From Euzebyaceae bacterium (lineage in GTDB: Bacteria; Actinomycetota; Nitriliruptoria; Euzebyales; Egibacteraceae), in NCBI GenBank assembly GCA_013696915.1, contig JACCXR010000490.1, positions 1 through 13,603 on the forward strand: 13,603 bases of DNA. Direction: 5' to 3'. Positions 5,556 to 12,901 of this stretch are shown here, piece after piece (position 1 is the stretch's first letter; each line of letters opens with the position of its first letter). A program made the translations under genes and the position numbers. The notes below the pieces were generated by a model. The model ran no database searches. It had not been told where the DNA came from and saw only the letters and a list, made by a program, of their open reading frames with translations.

Positions 5556-6546
5556 GAAGTCCCCCCAGTTCAAGAGAAGTTCCGGCTCCCCGCGCCAGCG
5601 CCCGTTCGTACACCAAGAAGGCTGCGGCGAGATCCTCCACCGCCAATCCGAGGGACTCGAAGACGGTGATCTCGTCCGGGTCGGTGCGTCCCTCGATCTC
5701 GCCGAGCAGCACCTCGCCGAGCTCGCCGGCGATGTGTGCGTCGCCGATGGCACCCTCCTCGCGGGCGAGGAGGAAGTCTCCCGACTCCGCCAGCACCGAC
5801 TCGCGGCGGTCGGCGAACAGGCGGGCGCGCGCCATCGCCGGGCCGTCGAGCTCGCGTGCGAACGGCACGCTCGACCCGACCGCGTTCACGTGGGCGCCTG
5901 GCGCGATCCACTCGCCGAGCAGGACGGGCTCCCGGGCCGCCGTCGTCGTGCAGATCACGTCCGCCCCGTCCACGGCGTCGCGGGCGGTCTGCGCCACCTC
6001 GACGGGCACCCCGTGCACCGCGGACTCGCGTTCGGCGAAGCGGGCCGCGTTCGCGGCCGTGCGGCTCCACACCCGCGCCCGCCGGATCGGCCGCGCCACG
6101 AGCATCGCGGCGAGATGCGTCCGGGCCTGCGTCCCCGCGCCCAGGATCGCGAGGTCACCGGCGTCCGCCCGTGCGAGCGCGCGCGTGGCGACACCGCTGG
6201 TCGCGGCGGTGCGGACGGCCGTGATCTCGCTGGCGTCGACGATCGCGAGGAGCCGTCCGTTGCCGGTCTCGAAGACGAGCACGGCCCCCTGGTGCGAGTC
6301 GTACCCCGTGCCCTCGTTGCCGGGGAAGACGCTGACCGCCTTCAGGCCCATCACGCCGGCGTCGCCCAGGTAGGCCGGCATCATCCCGAGCGCCCCGCGC
6401 CGCTCCGGCAGCCACAGGACCGGCCGGAGCGGGAGGATCGCATCGCCGCGGGCAAGCGTCTCCAGGACCGCTGCCATCGCGTCCATGCAGTCGGACATGG
6501 GCAGGAGTCCCCGGACGTCGGCGGCCGGCACGATCAGCACGCTCAC
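5542..6546 (-). CDS. Ornithine cyclodeaminase/mu-crystallin family protein
   Basis: Cytoplasmic NAD(P)-dependent enzyme of 334 residues. Family members convert ornithine to proline with loss of ammonia, or oxidise or reduce alanine, cyclic imines or related amino acids. Visible motifs: GLKAVSVFPGN (67-77) with K69, VRTAATSG (111-118) with R112 for carboxylate binding, the dinucleotide-binding GAGTQA (136-141), catalytic-type D234 in RELD, and the family C-terminal signature ITVFESLGLAVEDLAAA (293-309). GTG start at 6546 is preceded by GGTGGG. It lies 33 bases after the aldo/keto reductase gene and overlaps the following PLP gene by 14 bases. With a guanidino-hydrolase-fold enzyme upstream, an ornithine-like product entering this step is attractive, but members of this family vary widely in substrate and the residues seen do not settle it. 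EutC of ectoine breakdown is another relative. Confidence 0.9.
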   Translation of the reverse strand: MSVLIVPAADVRGLLPMSDCMDAMAAVLETLARGDAILPLRPVLWLPERRGALGMMPAYLGDAGVMGLKAVSVFPGNEGTGYDSHQGAVLVFETGNGRLLAIVDASEITAVRTAATSGVATRALARADAGDLAILGAGTQARTHLAAMLVARPIRRARVWSRTAANAARFAERESAVHGVPVEVAQTARDAVDGADVICTTTAAREPVLLGEWIAPGAHVNAVGSSVPFARELDGPAMARARLFADRRESVLAESGDFLLAREEGAIGDAHIAGELGEVLLGEIEGRTDPDEITVFESLGLAVEDLAAAFLVYERALARGAGTSLELGGLRADA

Positions 6547-6579
6547 CGCCCACCCGCCGGCAGCGAACGGTCGCCGCGC

Positions 6580-7563
6580 TCAGGTGCGGTCGAACAGCGC
6601 GGCGATCGCATCGCGTTCCTCCAGCGTCAGGCGCAGGGCCAGCGCCTCGCGGACCGGTCCGAAGTGGGCGGACGTGCGCGGCCCGACGATCGGGGCGGTG
6701 ACATGCGGACTCGCAATTACCCACGCGAGCGACAGGCCCGCCATGCTGACGCCGCGCTCCTCGGCCTCGTCCCGCAGCCGATCGAGCGCCGCGAACGTGT
6801 CCCGGGTCCACAGATCGAGGTACGGCCCGGGGCGCAGGGTCATCCGTGAGCCCTCGGGATAGCCGCCGCCGTAAGCGTACTTGCCCGTCAGCAGCCCCCC
6901 GGCGAGCGGACTGAACGGCGTGCAGCCGAGCCCCTGGTCGGCGCACAGCGGGAACATCTCCCGCTCGTCGACGCGGTCGAGGAGGCTGTAGGAGTTCTGG
7001 ACCCACCCCAGGCGGCTGAGGTTGCGGCGGTCGGCGATCCACAGCGCCTTGGTCATGAGCCACGCCGGCATGTTCGACGCGCCGGCGTAGCGGATCTTCC
7101 CCTGCCGCACGAGGTCGTCGAGGGCGAGGAGGGTCTCCTCGAGCGCGGTCGTCGGGTCGGGCTCGTGGAGGAGGTAGCAGTCGAGGTGGTCGACGCCGAG
7201 CCGCCCCAGGCTCGCCTCGACCTGGCGCAGGATGTGCCGGCGGGACAGGCCCCGGTCGTTCGGCCCCTCCCCGACGGGGTTGAAGACCTTCGAGCTCAGG
7301 ACGAGCTGGTCGCGGACGCGGGCGCCCTTGCCCCGCAGCCACGCGCCGATGAACTCCTCGCTCCGCCCGCCGCCGTAGGCGTCGGCGGTGTCGAAGAGGT
7401 TGATGCCGAGGTCCCAGGCCTCGTCCATGATCGCGGACGCCTCGGCCTGCGACTCGCCCTGCCCGTAGAACTCCGGGGCGCTGCCGATGCCTCCGAAGTT
7501 CCCGCAGCCGAGCGCGACGGCGGAGACCTTGAGGCCGCAGCTGCCGAGGTTGCGGTAATCCAT
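6580..7563 (-). CDS. Aldo/keto reductase
   Basis: NADP(H)-dependent oxidoreductase of 327 residues, cytoplasmic TIM barrel, interconverting a carbonyl and an alcohol. The full catalytic tetrad is visible: D58 and Y63 in NLFDTADAYGGGRSE, K92 in VLSSKVF and H133 in LLHEPD. The N-terminus MDYRNLGSCGLKVSAVALGC is the classical barrel entry of the bacterial YajO/general-stress-like group, and the C-terminal VASPHVTAPIVGPR-like segment (here starting VIASPHV) binds the cofactor phosphate. The ATG lies 2 bases after the stop of the amidinohydrolase-fold gene, so it is co-translated. In this operon it would handle an aldehyde, ketone or alcohol intermediate, but AKR substrates cannot be deduced from sequence. 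Confidence 0.93.
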   Translation of the reverse strand: MDYRNLGSCGLKVSAVALGCGNFGGIGSAPEFYGQGESQAEASAIMDEAWDLGINLFDTADAYGGGRSEEFIGAWLRGKGARVRDQLVLSSKVFNPVGEGPNDRGLSRRHILRQVEASLGRLGVDHLDCYLLHEPDPTTALEETLLALDDLVRQGKIRYAGASNMPAWLMTKALWIADRRNLSRLGWVQNSYSLLDRVDEREMFPLCADQGLGCTPFSPLAGGLLTGKYAYGGGYPEGSRMTLRPGPYLDLWTRDTFAALDRLRDEAEERGVSMAGLSLAWVIASPHVTAPIVGPRTSAHFGPVREALALRLTLEERDAIAALFDRT

Positions 7564-7565
7564 CG

Positions 7566-8603
7566 CTAATCGAAGACCCGCGGGCCGGCGTCCCGCACCA
7601 GCTGCATGGTGGTGCAGCGGATGCTGCCGCCGTAGGCATAGACCTCGTCGTAGGGCACCTCGATCACGTCCACGCCGGCGCCCTCCAGCAGCCTGCGGGT
7701 CCGGGGCGCGCCGGCGCACATGACCACCTGCCGGGGCTCGATCGTGATGAGGTTCGCCGCGGCCACGCGTTCCTGCTCCTCCCTCGGCGTCTCGAGCAGC
7801 TCGTAGCCGATGGCGTGGAGGTGGCGAAGCGTCTCGAAGTCGCACCACGGCGGGTACACCAGCGCGAGCTTCCGGTCCAGGGGCGCGATCCACATGTCGG
7901 CGTGCATCCAGCCCGGCACCTCCGGGTGGAAGTCGTGCAGCGGGCCGGGGCTGCGGGCCACCCAGATTCGGTAGCCGGCGCGCTCCAGGATCGGCCGGAC
8001 CTGCTCGAGGCCGTCGGCGTTGCAGTCCGTGGACAGCATCGCGACGAGGAAGTCGTCCGCCATCCGGGTGAACGCCCCGCCCTCGCAGACCCCGCGACCG
8101 TGGACGGTGTAGAGGATCGGGCAGCCGATCGACTGCAGGTACTGCGAGACGTACCGGGAGCGGCCGCGCCAGTAGGGCGTCGCCTCCCGGGCGATGATCG
8201 CACCGCCGTTGACGACGAACCCCGCGGCGGCCGAGACGGCGCGCTTCATGACGCCGTACGCGGACCGGGGCCGCTCCGGGTAGGAGAAGTCCCGGACGCG
8301 GATCCCGAGCTGCTCGTAGGTCTCCCGCAGCCCGGCGTGCTGCTCGCGCATCCTGCCGAGGTCCGGCAGCGCGCCGCCGTAGAGGAAGAACGCGGGATCC
8401 TCGTCGTACAGCGGCAGCGTCTCGACCTCCGAGGGCGTGGTCATCGTCACCTCGCGCAGCCGGCCGATGCCGGCCGCGCCCCACCGCTGGCCCCAGATCG
8501 CCTCGATCTCGTCAAGGAAGTCCACGTCGGCGTGGTAGTCGAGGTACTGCGGCACGCGACCCGGCTCGTACCCGGGAAAGGCCCGCAGCTCGTCGGCGCT
8601 CAC
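7566..8603 (-). CDS. Amidinotransferase/arginine-deiminase-fold enzyme
   Basis: Predicted guanidino-modifying enzyme of 345 residues (penta-alpha/beta-propeller family that includes arginine deiminase, dimethylarginine hydrolase, agmatine deiminase and glycine amidinotransferase). Candidate catalytic residues are E174 in VCEGGAF (172-178), H234 in GWMHADMWIAPLD and C330 in the late YGGSIRCTTMQ segment, in the order and spacing of the Cys-His-Glu/Asp triad. Residues near the Cys (GGSIRC) differ from the GGGxHC of agmatine and arginine deiminases, so the substrate is probably different. The start is GTG 8603, with GGAGGG 8 bases upstream; an in-frame ATG at 8660 would overlap the preceding gene and lacks such a site. 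Reaction type (hydrolysis to a ureido compound or transfer of an amidino group) is not decidable. Operon partners suggest catabolism. Confidence 0.85.
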   Translation of the reverse strand: MSADELRAFPGYEPGRVPQYLDYHADVDFLDEIEAIWGQRWGAAGIGRLREVTMTTPSEVETLPLYDEDPAFFLYGGALPDLGRMREQHAGLRETYEQLGIRVRDFSYPERPRSAYGVMKRAVSAAAGFVVNGGAIIAREATPYWRGRSRYVSQYLQSIGCPILYTVHGRGVCEGGAFTRMADDFLVAMLSTDCNADGLEQVRPILERAGYRIWVARSPGPLHDFHPEVPGWMHADMWIAPLDRKLALVYPPWCDFETLRHLHAIGYELLETPREEQERVAAANLITIEPRQVVMCAGAPRTRRLLEGAGVDVIEVPYDEVYAYGGSIRCTTMQLVRDAGPRVFD

Positions 8604-8643
8604 AGCCGGATCCCTCCGGGATGGGACGTTCGCGCTGGCGCGC

Positions 8644-9192
8644 TCACGGCTTCGTCCCATGCAGGTTCCAGGACCGCACGAACGGGATGGTGCCGACGTT
8701 GAACGCGGCGAACCAGCCGAGTTCGACGATCTCGGCGTCGGCGAAGTGACGGTGCAGCTCGGCGTAGACGTCGTCGACCGCGTCGTCGTTGCCCATCAGG
8801 TGGTCGACCAGCCACATCGCGGCCCGCTCGCGGTCGTCGAGCTCCGGCGCGTCGCGCCAGGCATAGGACGCCTGCAGCTTCACGTCCATGCGGTCGCGGT
8901 CGGAGTCGACGGCGACGGACTTGCAGGTGACGCACTCGTGGTAGTTCGCGATCTTGCGGCGCACGAGCTCCTTGAGCGGACGTTCGACGACGCCGTGGTC
9001 GAACACCGCCCGCCAGTGGTCGTGGAAGGTGCGCATGAGCTCGGGCACCGCGTCGAGGACGCGGTAGGTGTCCGGGTGCGGCGTGCCGGCCTCGGCCGCG
9101 TCCGCCATCAGCGCGCGCGCCAGGTCCGACGGCGAGGCGCTCACCGCCACCCGCGGCGTCGACACCGGAAGCGGCACTTCTGCTGCGGTCAT
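8644..9192 (-). CDS. Carboxymuconolactone decarboxylase/AhpD-like protein
   Basis: All-alpha protein of 182 residues resembling the CMD/AhpD family, whose members act as peroxidase partners through a CxxC pair or as decarboxylases. The core helix reads RRKIANYHECVTCKSVAVD (78-96) with C87 and C90 as CxxC. AhpD-type proteins have a His four residues after the second Cys; here that position is A94, while H85 precedes the pair, so peroxidase chemistry may be altered. Later segments ERAAMWLVDHLMGN and ELGWFAAFNVGTIPFVRSW fit the helical pair seen in the family (SEREKAALxxAxxL and ELxxxxxxxNxxxR). ATG 9192 has GGAGGA 7 bases upstream and follows the molybdopterin subunit gene by 12 bases. Such proteins commonly accompany oxidoreductase operons; its role here is unknown. 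Confidence 0.82.
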   Translation of the reverse strand: MTAAEVPLPVSTPRVAVSASPSDLARALMADAAEAGTPHPDTYRVLDAVPELMRTFHDHWRAVFDHGVVERPLKELVRRKIANYHECVTCKSVAVDSDRDRMDVKLQASYAWRDAPELDDRERAAMWLVDHLMGNDDAVDDVYAELHRHFADAEIVELGWFAAFNVGTIPFVRSWNLHGTKP

Positions 9193-9204
9193 GTCCGAAT
9201 CCTC

Positions 9205-11565
9205 CTACCAGTCGGTGGCGACGCCGGCGGCGTCGAGCCAGCCCCAGACCCGTGCGGGGGTCATGGGCGTCTCGGTCACCAGGTGCGCGATCTCGGGGAC
9301 GGCGTTCGCGAGCGCGTTGCCGATGGCCGCGGCCGGGGCGATCGTGCCGCCCTCGCCCATGCCCTTCATCCCACCAGGAATGAACGGCGACGGCGTCTGC
9401 GTGTGCTCCACGACCATGTCCGGCACCTCCCCGGTCCCCGGCAGCACGTAGTCGTGAAAGGTCGCGATCCGCGGCTGACCGACATCGTCGTAGACGAGGG
9501 TCTCGAGCAGCGCGTTGCCGATGCCCTGCGCGACGCCGCCGTGGGTCTGGCCGTCGACGATCATCGGGTTCACGATGACGCCGCAGTCATGCACCACGAC
9601 GTAGCGCTCGATCTCGATCCGTCCGGTGGCCAGGTCGACCGCGACGGCGGCGGCGTGGGTCGCGTAGGAGTACGAGATGTCCTGCGGGTCGTGCAGGTCC
9701 TTCTCCTCCAGACCGGGCGCCATGCCGGGCGGCAGGCCCCACGCGAGCCACGCCTTTTCGGCGACTGTGCGCAGGGGGACCGCGGCGGTCGGCGACCCGC
9801 GGACCTGCACGACCCCCTGGATGATCTCCAGGTCGCCGGGCGCGGCCTCGAGCAGGTGTCCTGCGAGGTCGAGGATCTTGACGCGCAGCCGGCCGGCGGC
9901 CCGGACGACGGCGCCGCCGCCGACGGTCATCGAGCGTGACGCGATCGTGCCGGCCGCCGAGTAGGGCGCCGTCGCGGTGTCGCCGTGCACGACCCGGACG
10001 TCGGTGATCGGCAGGCCGAGCGCGTCGGCGGCGAGCTGGGCCAGGCTCGTCTCAAGGCCTTGGCCGTGGGGGCTCACGCCTGTGAGCACCGTCGCCCTGC
10101 CGTCCGGCTCGACCCGCACGACCGCCGTCTCGTAGCCGCCGAGGGCGAAGCCGACGATCTCCTGGACGGCGGAGGGGCCGAGCCCGGTGAACTCGACGTA
10201 GGAGCAGAGGCCCACCCCGCGCCGGCGGCCGTCGTCCGGCGCGGCCGGCAGGCCCTCGCCGACGAGCTCGGTGGCCCGCTCCAGTGCCGCGGCGTAGTCG
10301 CCCGAGTCGTAGTTCTGGTGCGTGTGGGTCGTGTAGGGCAGCTCGTCGGCGCGGATCATGTTCCGTCGCCGGAGCTCGGCAGGGTCGGCGCCGAGCGTCC
10401 TGGCGGCCTCGTCGACCAGCCGCTCGCGCACCCACGCGGCCTGCTGCATCCCGAAGCCGCGGTAGGCCCCGGCGGGCGTCTTGTTCGTCAGCACCCCGCG
10501 GACGCGGCCGCCTGACGAGTCGAACCGGTAGGGACCCTCGAGCATGCCGGTGGCGACGAACGCCGGCCCCGCGCCGACGTTCGAGGGGTGCGCGCCCAGG
10601 TCGGCGAGCACATCGGAGTGCAGGGCCACGAACCGGCCGTCATCGTCGAACGCCAGCCGGGCCTCGTGGATCTGCTCCCGCCCGTGGACGGTGGCGGTGA
10701 AGGCCTCGCGGCGGTCCTCGATCCACTTCACCGGCACCCGCGCCCGCATGGCGGCGAGGCAGACGAGCACCTCGTCGGCGTAGAGGTGGTCCTTGGGCCC
10801 GAAGCCGCCGCCGACGTCAGGCGCGACCACCCGGACCCGGTCCAGGGCCAGGCCCAGGGCACCGGCGAGGTGGTCGCGGGCGTGGTGGGGAACCTGGGTC
10901 GACGACCACATCGTGAGCTCCCCGGTCGCGGGGCTCCAGCTCGCGACGACGCCGCGCGCCTCCAGGGGGCTGCCCGCGAGCCGCTGGATCGCGAAGCGCA
11001 TGGCCACGACGTGGTCGGCCCGGGCGATGGCAGCCTCGACCGCGTCCGGTGGGTCGCCCCGCGGCAGGTCGACGGCGACGTTGCCGGGGCAGCCGGGGTC
11101 GAGCTGGGGGGCGGCGTCGCCGAGGGCAGCCTCGACGTCGACGACGCAGGGCAGCTCCTCGAACTCCATGCGGACGCGCTCGGCGCCGTCCTCGGCGGCC
11201 GCAACACTGGTCGCGAGGAGCACGCCGAGGGCCTGGCCGACATGGCGGACCACCCGCGGAACGACCGGGTAGTCCACCTGCCCCTGGCCGGGCATCAGCC
11301 AGACGCAGCGCAGCGGCCGGGTCGCGTCCCGCGCCTCCTCCGGTGCGAGGACATCCACGACGCCGGGCATGGTCAGCGCCTCGGCGGCGTCGAACGCCAC
11401 CAGCCGGCCGTGGGCGATCGGGCTGCGGAGGACGACCGCGTGGAGCGTGCCGGGGAGGTGGAGGTCATCGACGAACGTGCCGGCCCCGGTCAGGAGCTTG
11501 CCGTCGTTGACCCGCAGGACCCGCTGGCCGACGAGCGTGCCGGGCCGGCTCATGGCATCGCTCAT
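9205..11565 (-). CDS. Xanthine-dehydrogenase-family hydroxylase, molybdopterin-binding large subunit
   Basis: Catalytic subunit (786 residues) of a cytoplasmic molybdenum hydroxylase that inserts an oxygen from water into an aromatic heterocycle or aldehyde. Residues 20-125 form the hammerhead domain (LLTGAGTFVDDLHLPGTLHA). Moco-binding motifs are DVGGGFGPK (250-258), AYRGFGMQ (367-374), SPHGQGLETSLAQ (498-510) and GGMKGMGEGG (731-740), with catalytic E738. The active-site loop AYRGFG differs from AYRCSFR of true CO dehydrogenase, so this is not a form I CO oxidiser. ATG 11565 has GGAGGGG just upstream and overlaps the 2Fe-2S gene stop as ATGA. FAD and Fe-S subunits are encoded directly before it, giving a complete three-subunit enzyme. 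Maturation genes (CoxD/CoxF/XdhC-like) and the substrate are not visible. Purines, nicotinate-like rings or other N-heterocycles are possible. Confidence 0.95.
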   Translation of the reverse strand: MSDAMSRPGTLVGQRVLRVNDGKLLTGAGTFVDDLHLPGTLHAVVLRSPIAHGRLVAFDAAEALTMPGVVDVLAPEEARDATRPLRCVWLMPGQGQVDYPVVPRVVRHVGQALGVLLATSVAAAEDGAERVRMEFEELPCVVDVEAALGDAAPQLDPGCPGNVAVDLPRGDPPDAVEAAIARADHVVAMRFAIQRLAGSPLEARGVVASWSPATGELTMWSSTQVPHHARDHLAGALGLALDRVRVVAPDVGGGFGPKDHLYADEVLVCLAAMRARVPVKWIEDRREAFTATVHGREQIHEARLAFDDDGRFVALHSDVLADLGAHPSNVGAGPAFVATGMLEGPYRFDSSGGRVRGVLTNKTPAGAYRGFGMQQAAWVRERLVDEAARTLGADPAELRRRNMIRADELPYTTHTHQNYDSGDYAAALERATELVGEGLPAAPDDGRRRGVGLCSYVEFTGLGPSAVQEIVGFALGGYETAVVRVEPDGRATVLTGVSPHGQGLETSLAQLAADALGLPITDVRVVHGDTATAPYSAAGTIASRSMTVGGGAVVRAAGRLRVKILDLAGHLLEAAPGDLEIIQGVVQVRGSPTAAVPLRTVAEKAWLAWGLPPGMAPGLEEKDLHDPQDISYSYATHAAAVAVDLATGRIEIERYVVVHDCGVIVNPMIVDGQTHGGVAQGIGNALLETLVYDDVGQPRIATFHDYVLPGTGEVPDMVVEHTQTPSPFIPGGMKGMGEGGTIAPAAAIGNALANAVPEIAHLVTETPMTPARVWGWLDAAGVATDW

Positions 11566-12041
11566 GACCCCTCCAGCTGCGACCACGCCCGGCGCACGGC
11601 CGCGCGGACGTTCACGTAGCCGGTGCACCGGCACAGGTGGCCGGGCAGCGCCGCGAGCGCGTCCTCCACGGTCCGGCCGGCCTCGCGCTCGCCGGTCAGG
11701 GTCATCAGGATCCCGGGGGTGCAGAAGCCGCACTGCAGTCCGTGCTCGGACCGGAACGCCTCCTGGAGCGCGTCGAGGTCGCCGCCCACGGCCAGCCCCT
11801 CGACGGTGCGGACGTCACGGCCGTCGACCTGCGGCGCCAGCATCAGGCACGAGCGCATCGGCGCGCCGTCGACGAGCACGGTGCAGGCGCCGCACGCCCC
11901 GTGCTCGCAGCCGACATGCGTGCCGGTGAGCTCGAGGTCGTGCCGGAGCAGGTCGCTCACGAGGGTGCGGACCTCGGTGGTGACCTGCACCGGCCGCCCA
12001 TTCACGGCGAAGCGCACCACGCGGGTCTGCGGCCCGGTCAC
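11562..12041 (-). CDS. Molybdenum hydroxylase 2Fe-2S subunit
   Basis: Electron-transfer subunit of 159 residues carrying two [2Fe-2S] clusters. The N-terminal ferredoxin-like cluster uses C45, C50, C53 and C65 (GCEHGACGACTV and SC). The C-terminal helical cluster uses C104, C107, C137 and C139 (QCGFCTPG and CRCTGY). All eight ligands are present and the length is normal. It passes electrons from the molybdenum centre to the FAD subunit. GTG 12041 was chosen because it overlaps the FAD-subunit stop as GTGA, with GGGG a short way upstream; GTG 12056 is an alternative adding 5 residues. The end overlaps the large-subunit start as ATGA. Confidence 0.95.
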   Translation of the reverse strand: MTGPQTRVVRFAVNGRPVQVTTEVRTLVSDLLRHDLELTGTHVGCEHGACGACTVLVDGAPMRSCLMLAPQVDGRDVRTVEGLAVGGDLDALQEAFRSEHGLQCGFCTPGILMTLTGEREAGRTVEDALAALPGHLCRCTGYVNVRAAVRRAWSQLEGS

Positions 12042-12898
12042 GCCGGGGCCCCCCACAGCCGGCGCAGGCCGCGGACCACCAGCACGCCGGCGACGTGGCT
12101 GCGGTAGCCGCCGGGGGCGTGCAGATCGCCGGGCGGGTCGATCGCACCGGCCACGAGCGCCCGGACGTCCTCCAGGGCGGCGGCATCGACCGCACCGCCC
12201 GTCAGCCGCTGCTCGGCGGCCTGGAGCCGGACCGGTGTATCGGCGACGCCGCAGAGCGCGATCCGCGCTCCGGTCACCTCGTCGCCGGACCGGCTCAGCC
12301 CGACGCAGGCCCCGACGATCGCGAAGCTCCCGAGCTTCGGGGTGAGCTCGGAAAAGGTGTAGGCGAACCCCTCCGCCACAGGGAAGTCGACCGCGACGAC
12401 CATCTCGTCCGGCCGGCAGGCGGTCCGGTGACGTCCCGAGAAGAAGGCCGACCAGCCCAGCGTGCGCTGTCCGCCAGCCGAGCGGAGCCGCACGTCGCCG
12501 CCGACCGCCGCCAGGACCGCCGGGAGCTCCGCGGCGGGGTCGGCGTGGGCGACGTTGCCTCCGATGGTCGTCCGGGTCCGCACCTGCGGGTAGGCGACGT
12601 GGAGCAGCGCCTCGGGCAGGACCGGCAGTGCCGACGCCACCGCCGGCGCCCGCTCGACCCCGACGGCGCGGGCGAGCGCCCCGGTCCTCACCACGCCGGC
12701 TCCGGCATCGACCCCGTCGAGCCCCTCCACGCGGTTGAGGTCGATCAGGACGCGTGGCCGGACCCGCCGCAGGTTGAGCAGTGGCACCAGGCTCTGGCCG
12801 CCGGCGAGCAGCCGGGCCTCGTCGCCGTGCTCGGCGAGCAGACCGAGCGCCTCCTCGACGGTGCGCGGGTCGTGGTAGCGGAAGGGCGGGGGCTTCAA
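12038..12898 (-). CDS. Molybdenum hydroxylase FAD-binding subunit
   Basis: FAD subunit of 286 residues, passing electrons to the final acceptor (NAD+, quinone or oxygen). The diphosphate-binding LAGGQSLVP is at 31-39 and TIGGNVAHADPAAE at 111-124, both diagnostic of the CoxM/XdhB family; the C-terminal CO-dehydrogenase flavoprotein domain (LSRSGDEVTGARIALCGVAD and following) is complete. The start is a TTG at 12898: it gives the standard opening MKPPPFRYHDPRTVEEAL and lies 3 bases after the stop of the binding-protein gene, with no clear ribosome-binding site, suggesting coupled translation and low initiation. The stop overlaps the 2Fe-2S gene start. Confidence 0.95.
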   Translation of the reverse strand: MKPPPFRYHDPRTVEEALGLLAEHGDEARLLAGGQSLVPLLNLRRVRPRVLIDLNRVEGLDGVDAGAGVVRTGALARAVGVERAPAVASALPVLPEALLHVAYPQVRTRTTIGGNVAHADPAAELPAVLAAVGGDVRLRSAGGQRTLGWSAFFSGRHRTACRPDEMVVAVDFPVAEGFAYTFSELTPKLGSFAIVGACVGLSRSGDEVTGARIALCGVADTPVRLQAAEQRLTGGAVDAAALEDVRALVAGAIDPPGDLHAPGGYRSHVAGVLVVRGLRRLWGAPA

Positions 12899-12901
12899 CC
12901 G

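Noticed and set aside
5556..5753. N-terminal extension of the PLP enzyme to 5753
   Set aside because: The added 66 residues are Ser/Arg-rich and foreign to the family; GTG 5555 has a strong ribosome-binding site and gives a normal length.
4593..6546. Ectoine/hydroxyectoine degradation operon
   Set aside because: Only the EutB/EutC-like pair is present; hydrolase, deacetylase, transaminase and dehydrogenase of that pathway are missing in the window.
5437..6849. Plus-strand open frame of 470 codons opposite the cyclodeaminase and AKR genes
   Set aside because: Arg/His/Gly/Asp-rich shadow crossing gene boundaries on the other strand; no motif and no ribosome-binding site.
8604..8660. ATG 8660 as start of the amidinotransferase-fold gene
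   Set aside because: It overlaps the previous gene by 17 bases without a ribosome-binding site, whereas GTG 8603 has GGAGGG 8 bases upstream.
8659..9939. Plus-strand open frame of 426 codons opposite the CMD and molybdopterin-subunit genes
   Set aside because: Composition is typical of antisense shadows in high-GC DNA, with no recognisable domain, and the minus strand carries well-motifed genes.
11566..11733. N-terminal extension of the molybdopterin subunit to 11733
   Set aside because: The added residues are Arg/Pro-rich shadow of the 2Fe-2S gene; ATG 11565 has GGAGGGG upstream and the usual ATGA overlap.
9205..12898. Annotation as aerobic CO dehydrogenase (CoxMSL)
   Set aside because: The large subunit lacks the AYRCSFR active-site loop required for CO oxidation; AYRGFG is found instead.
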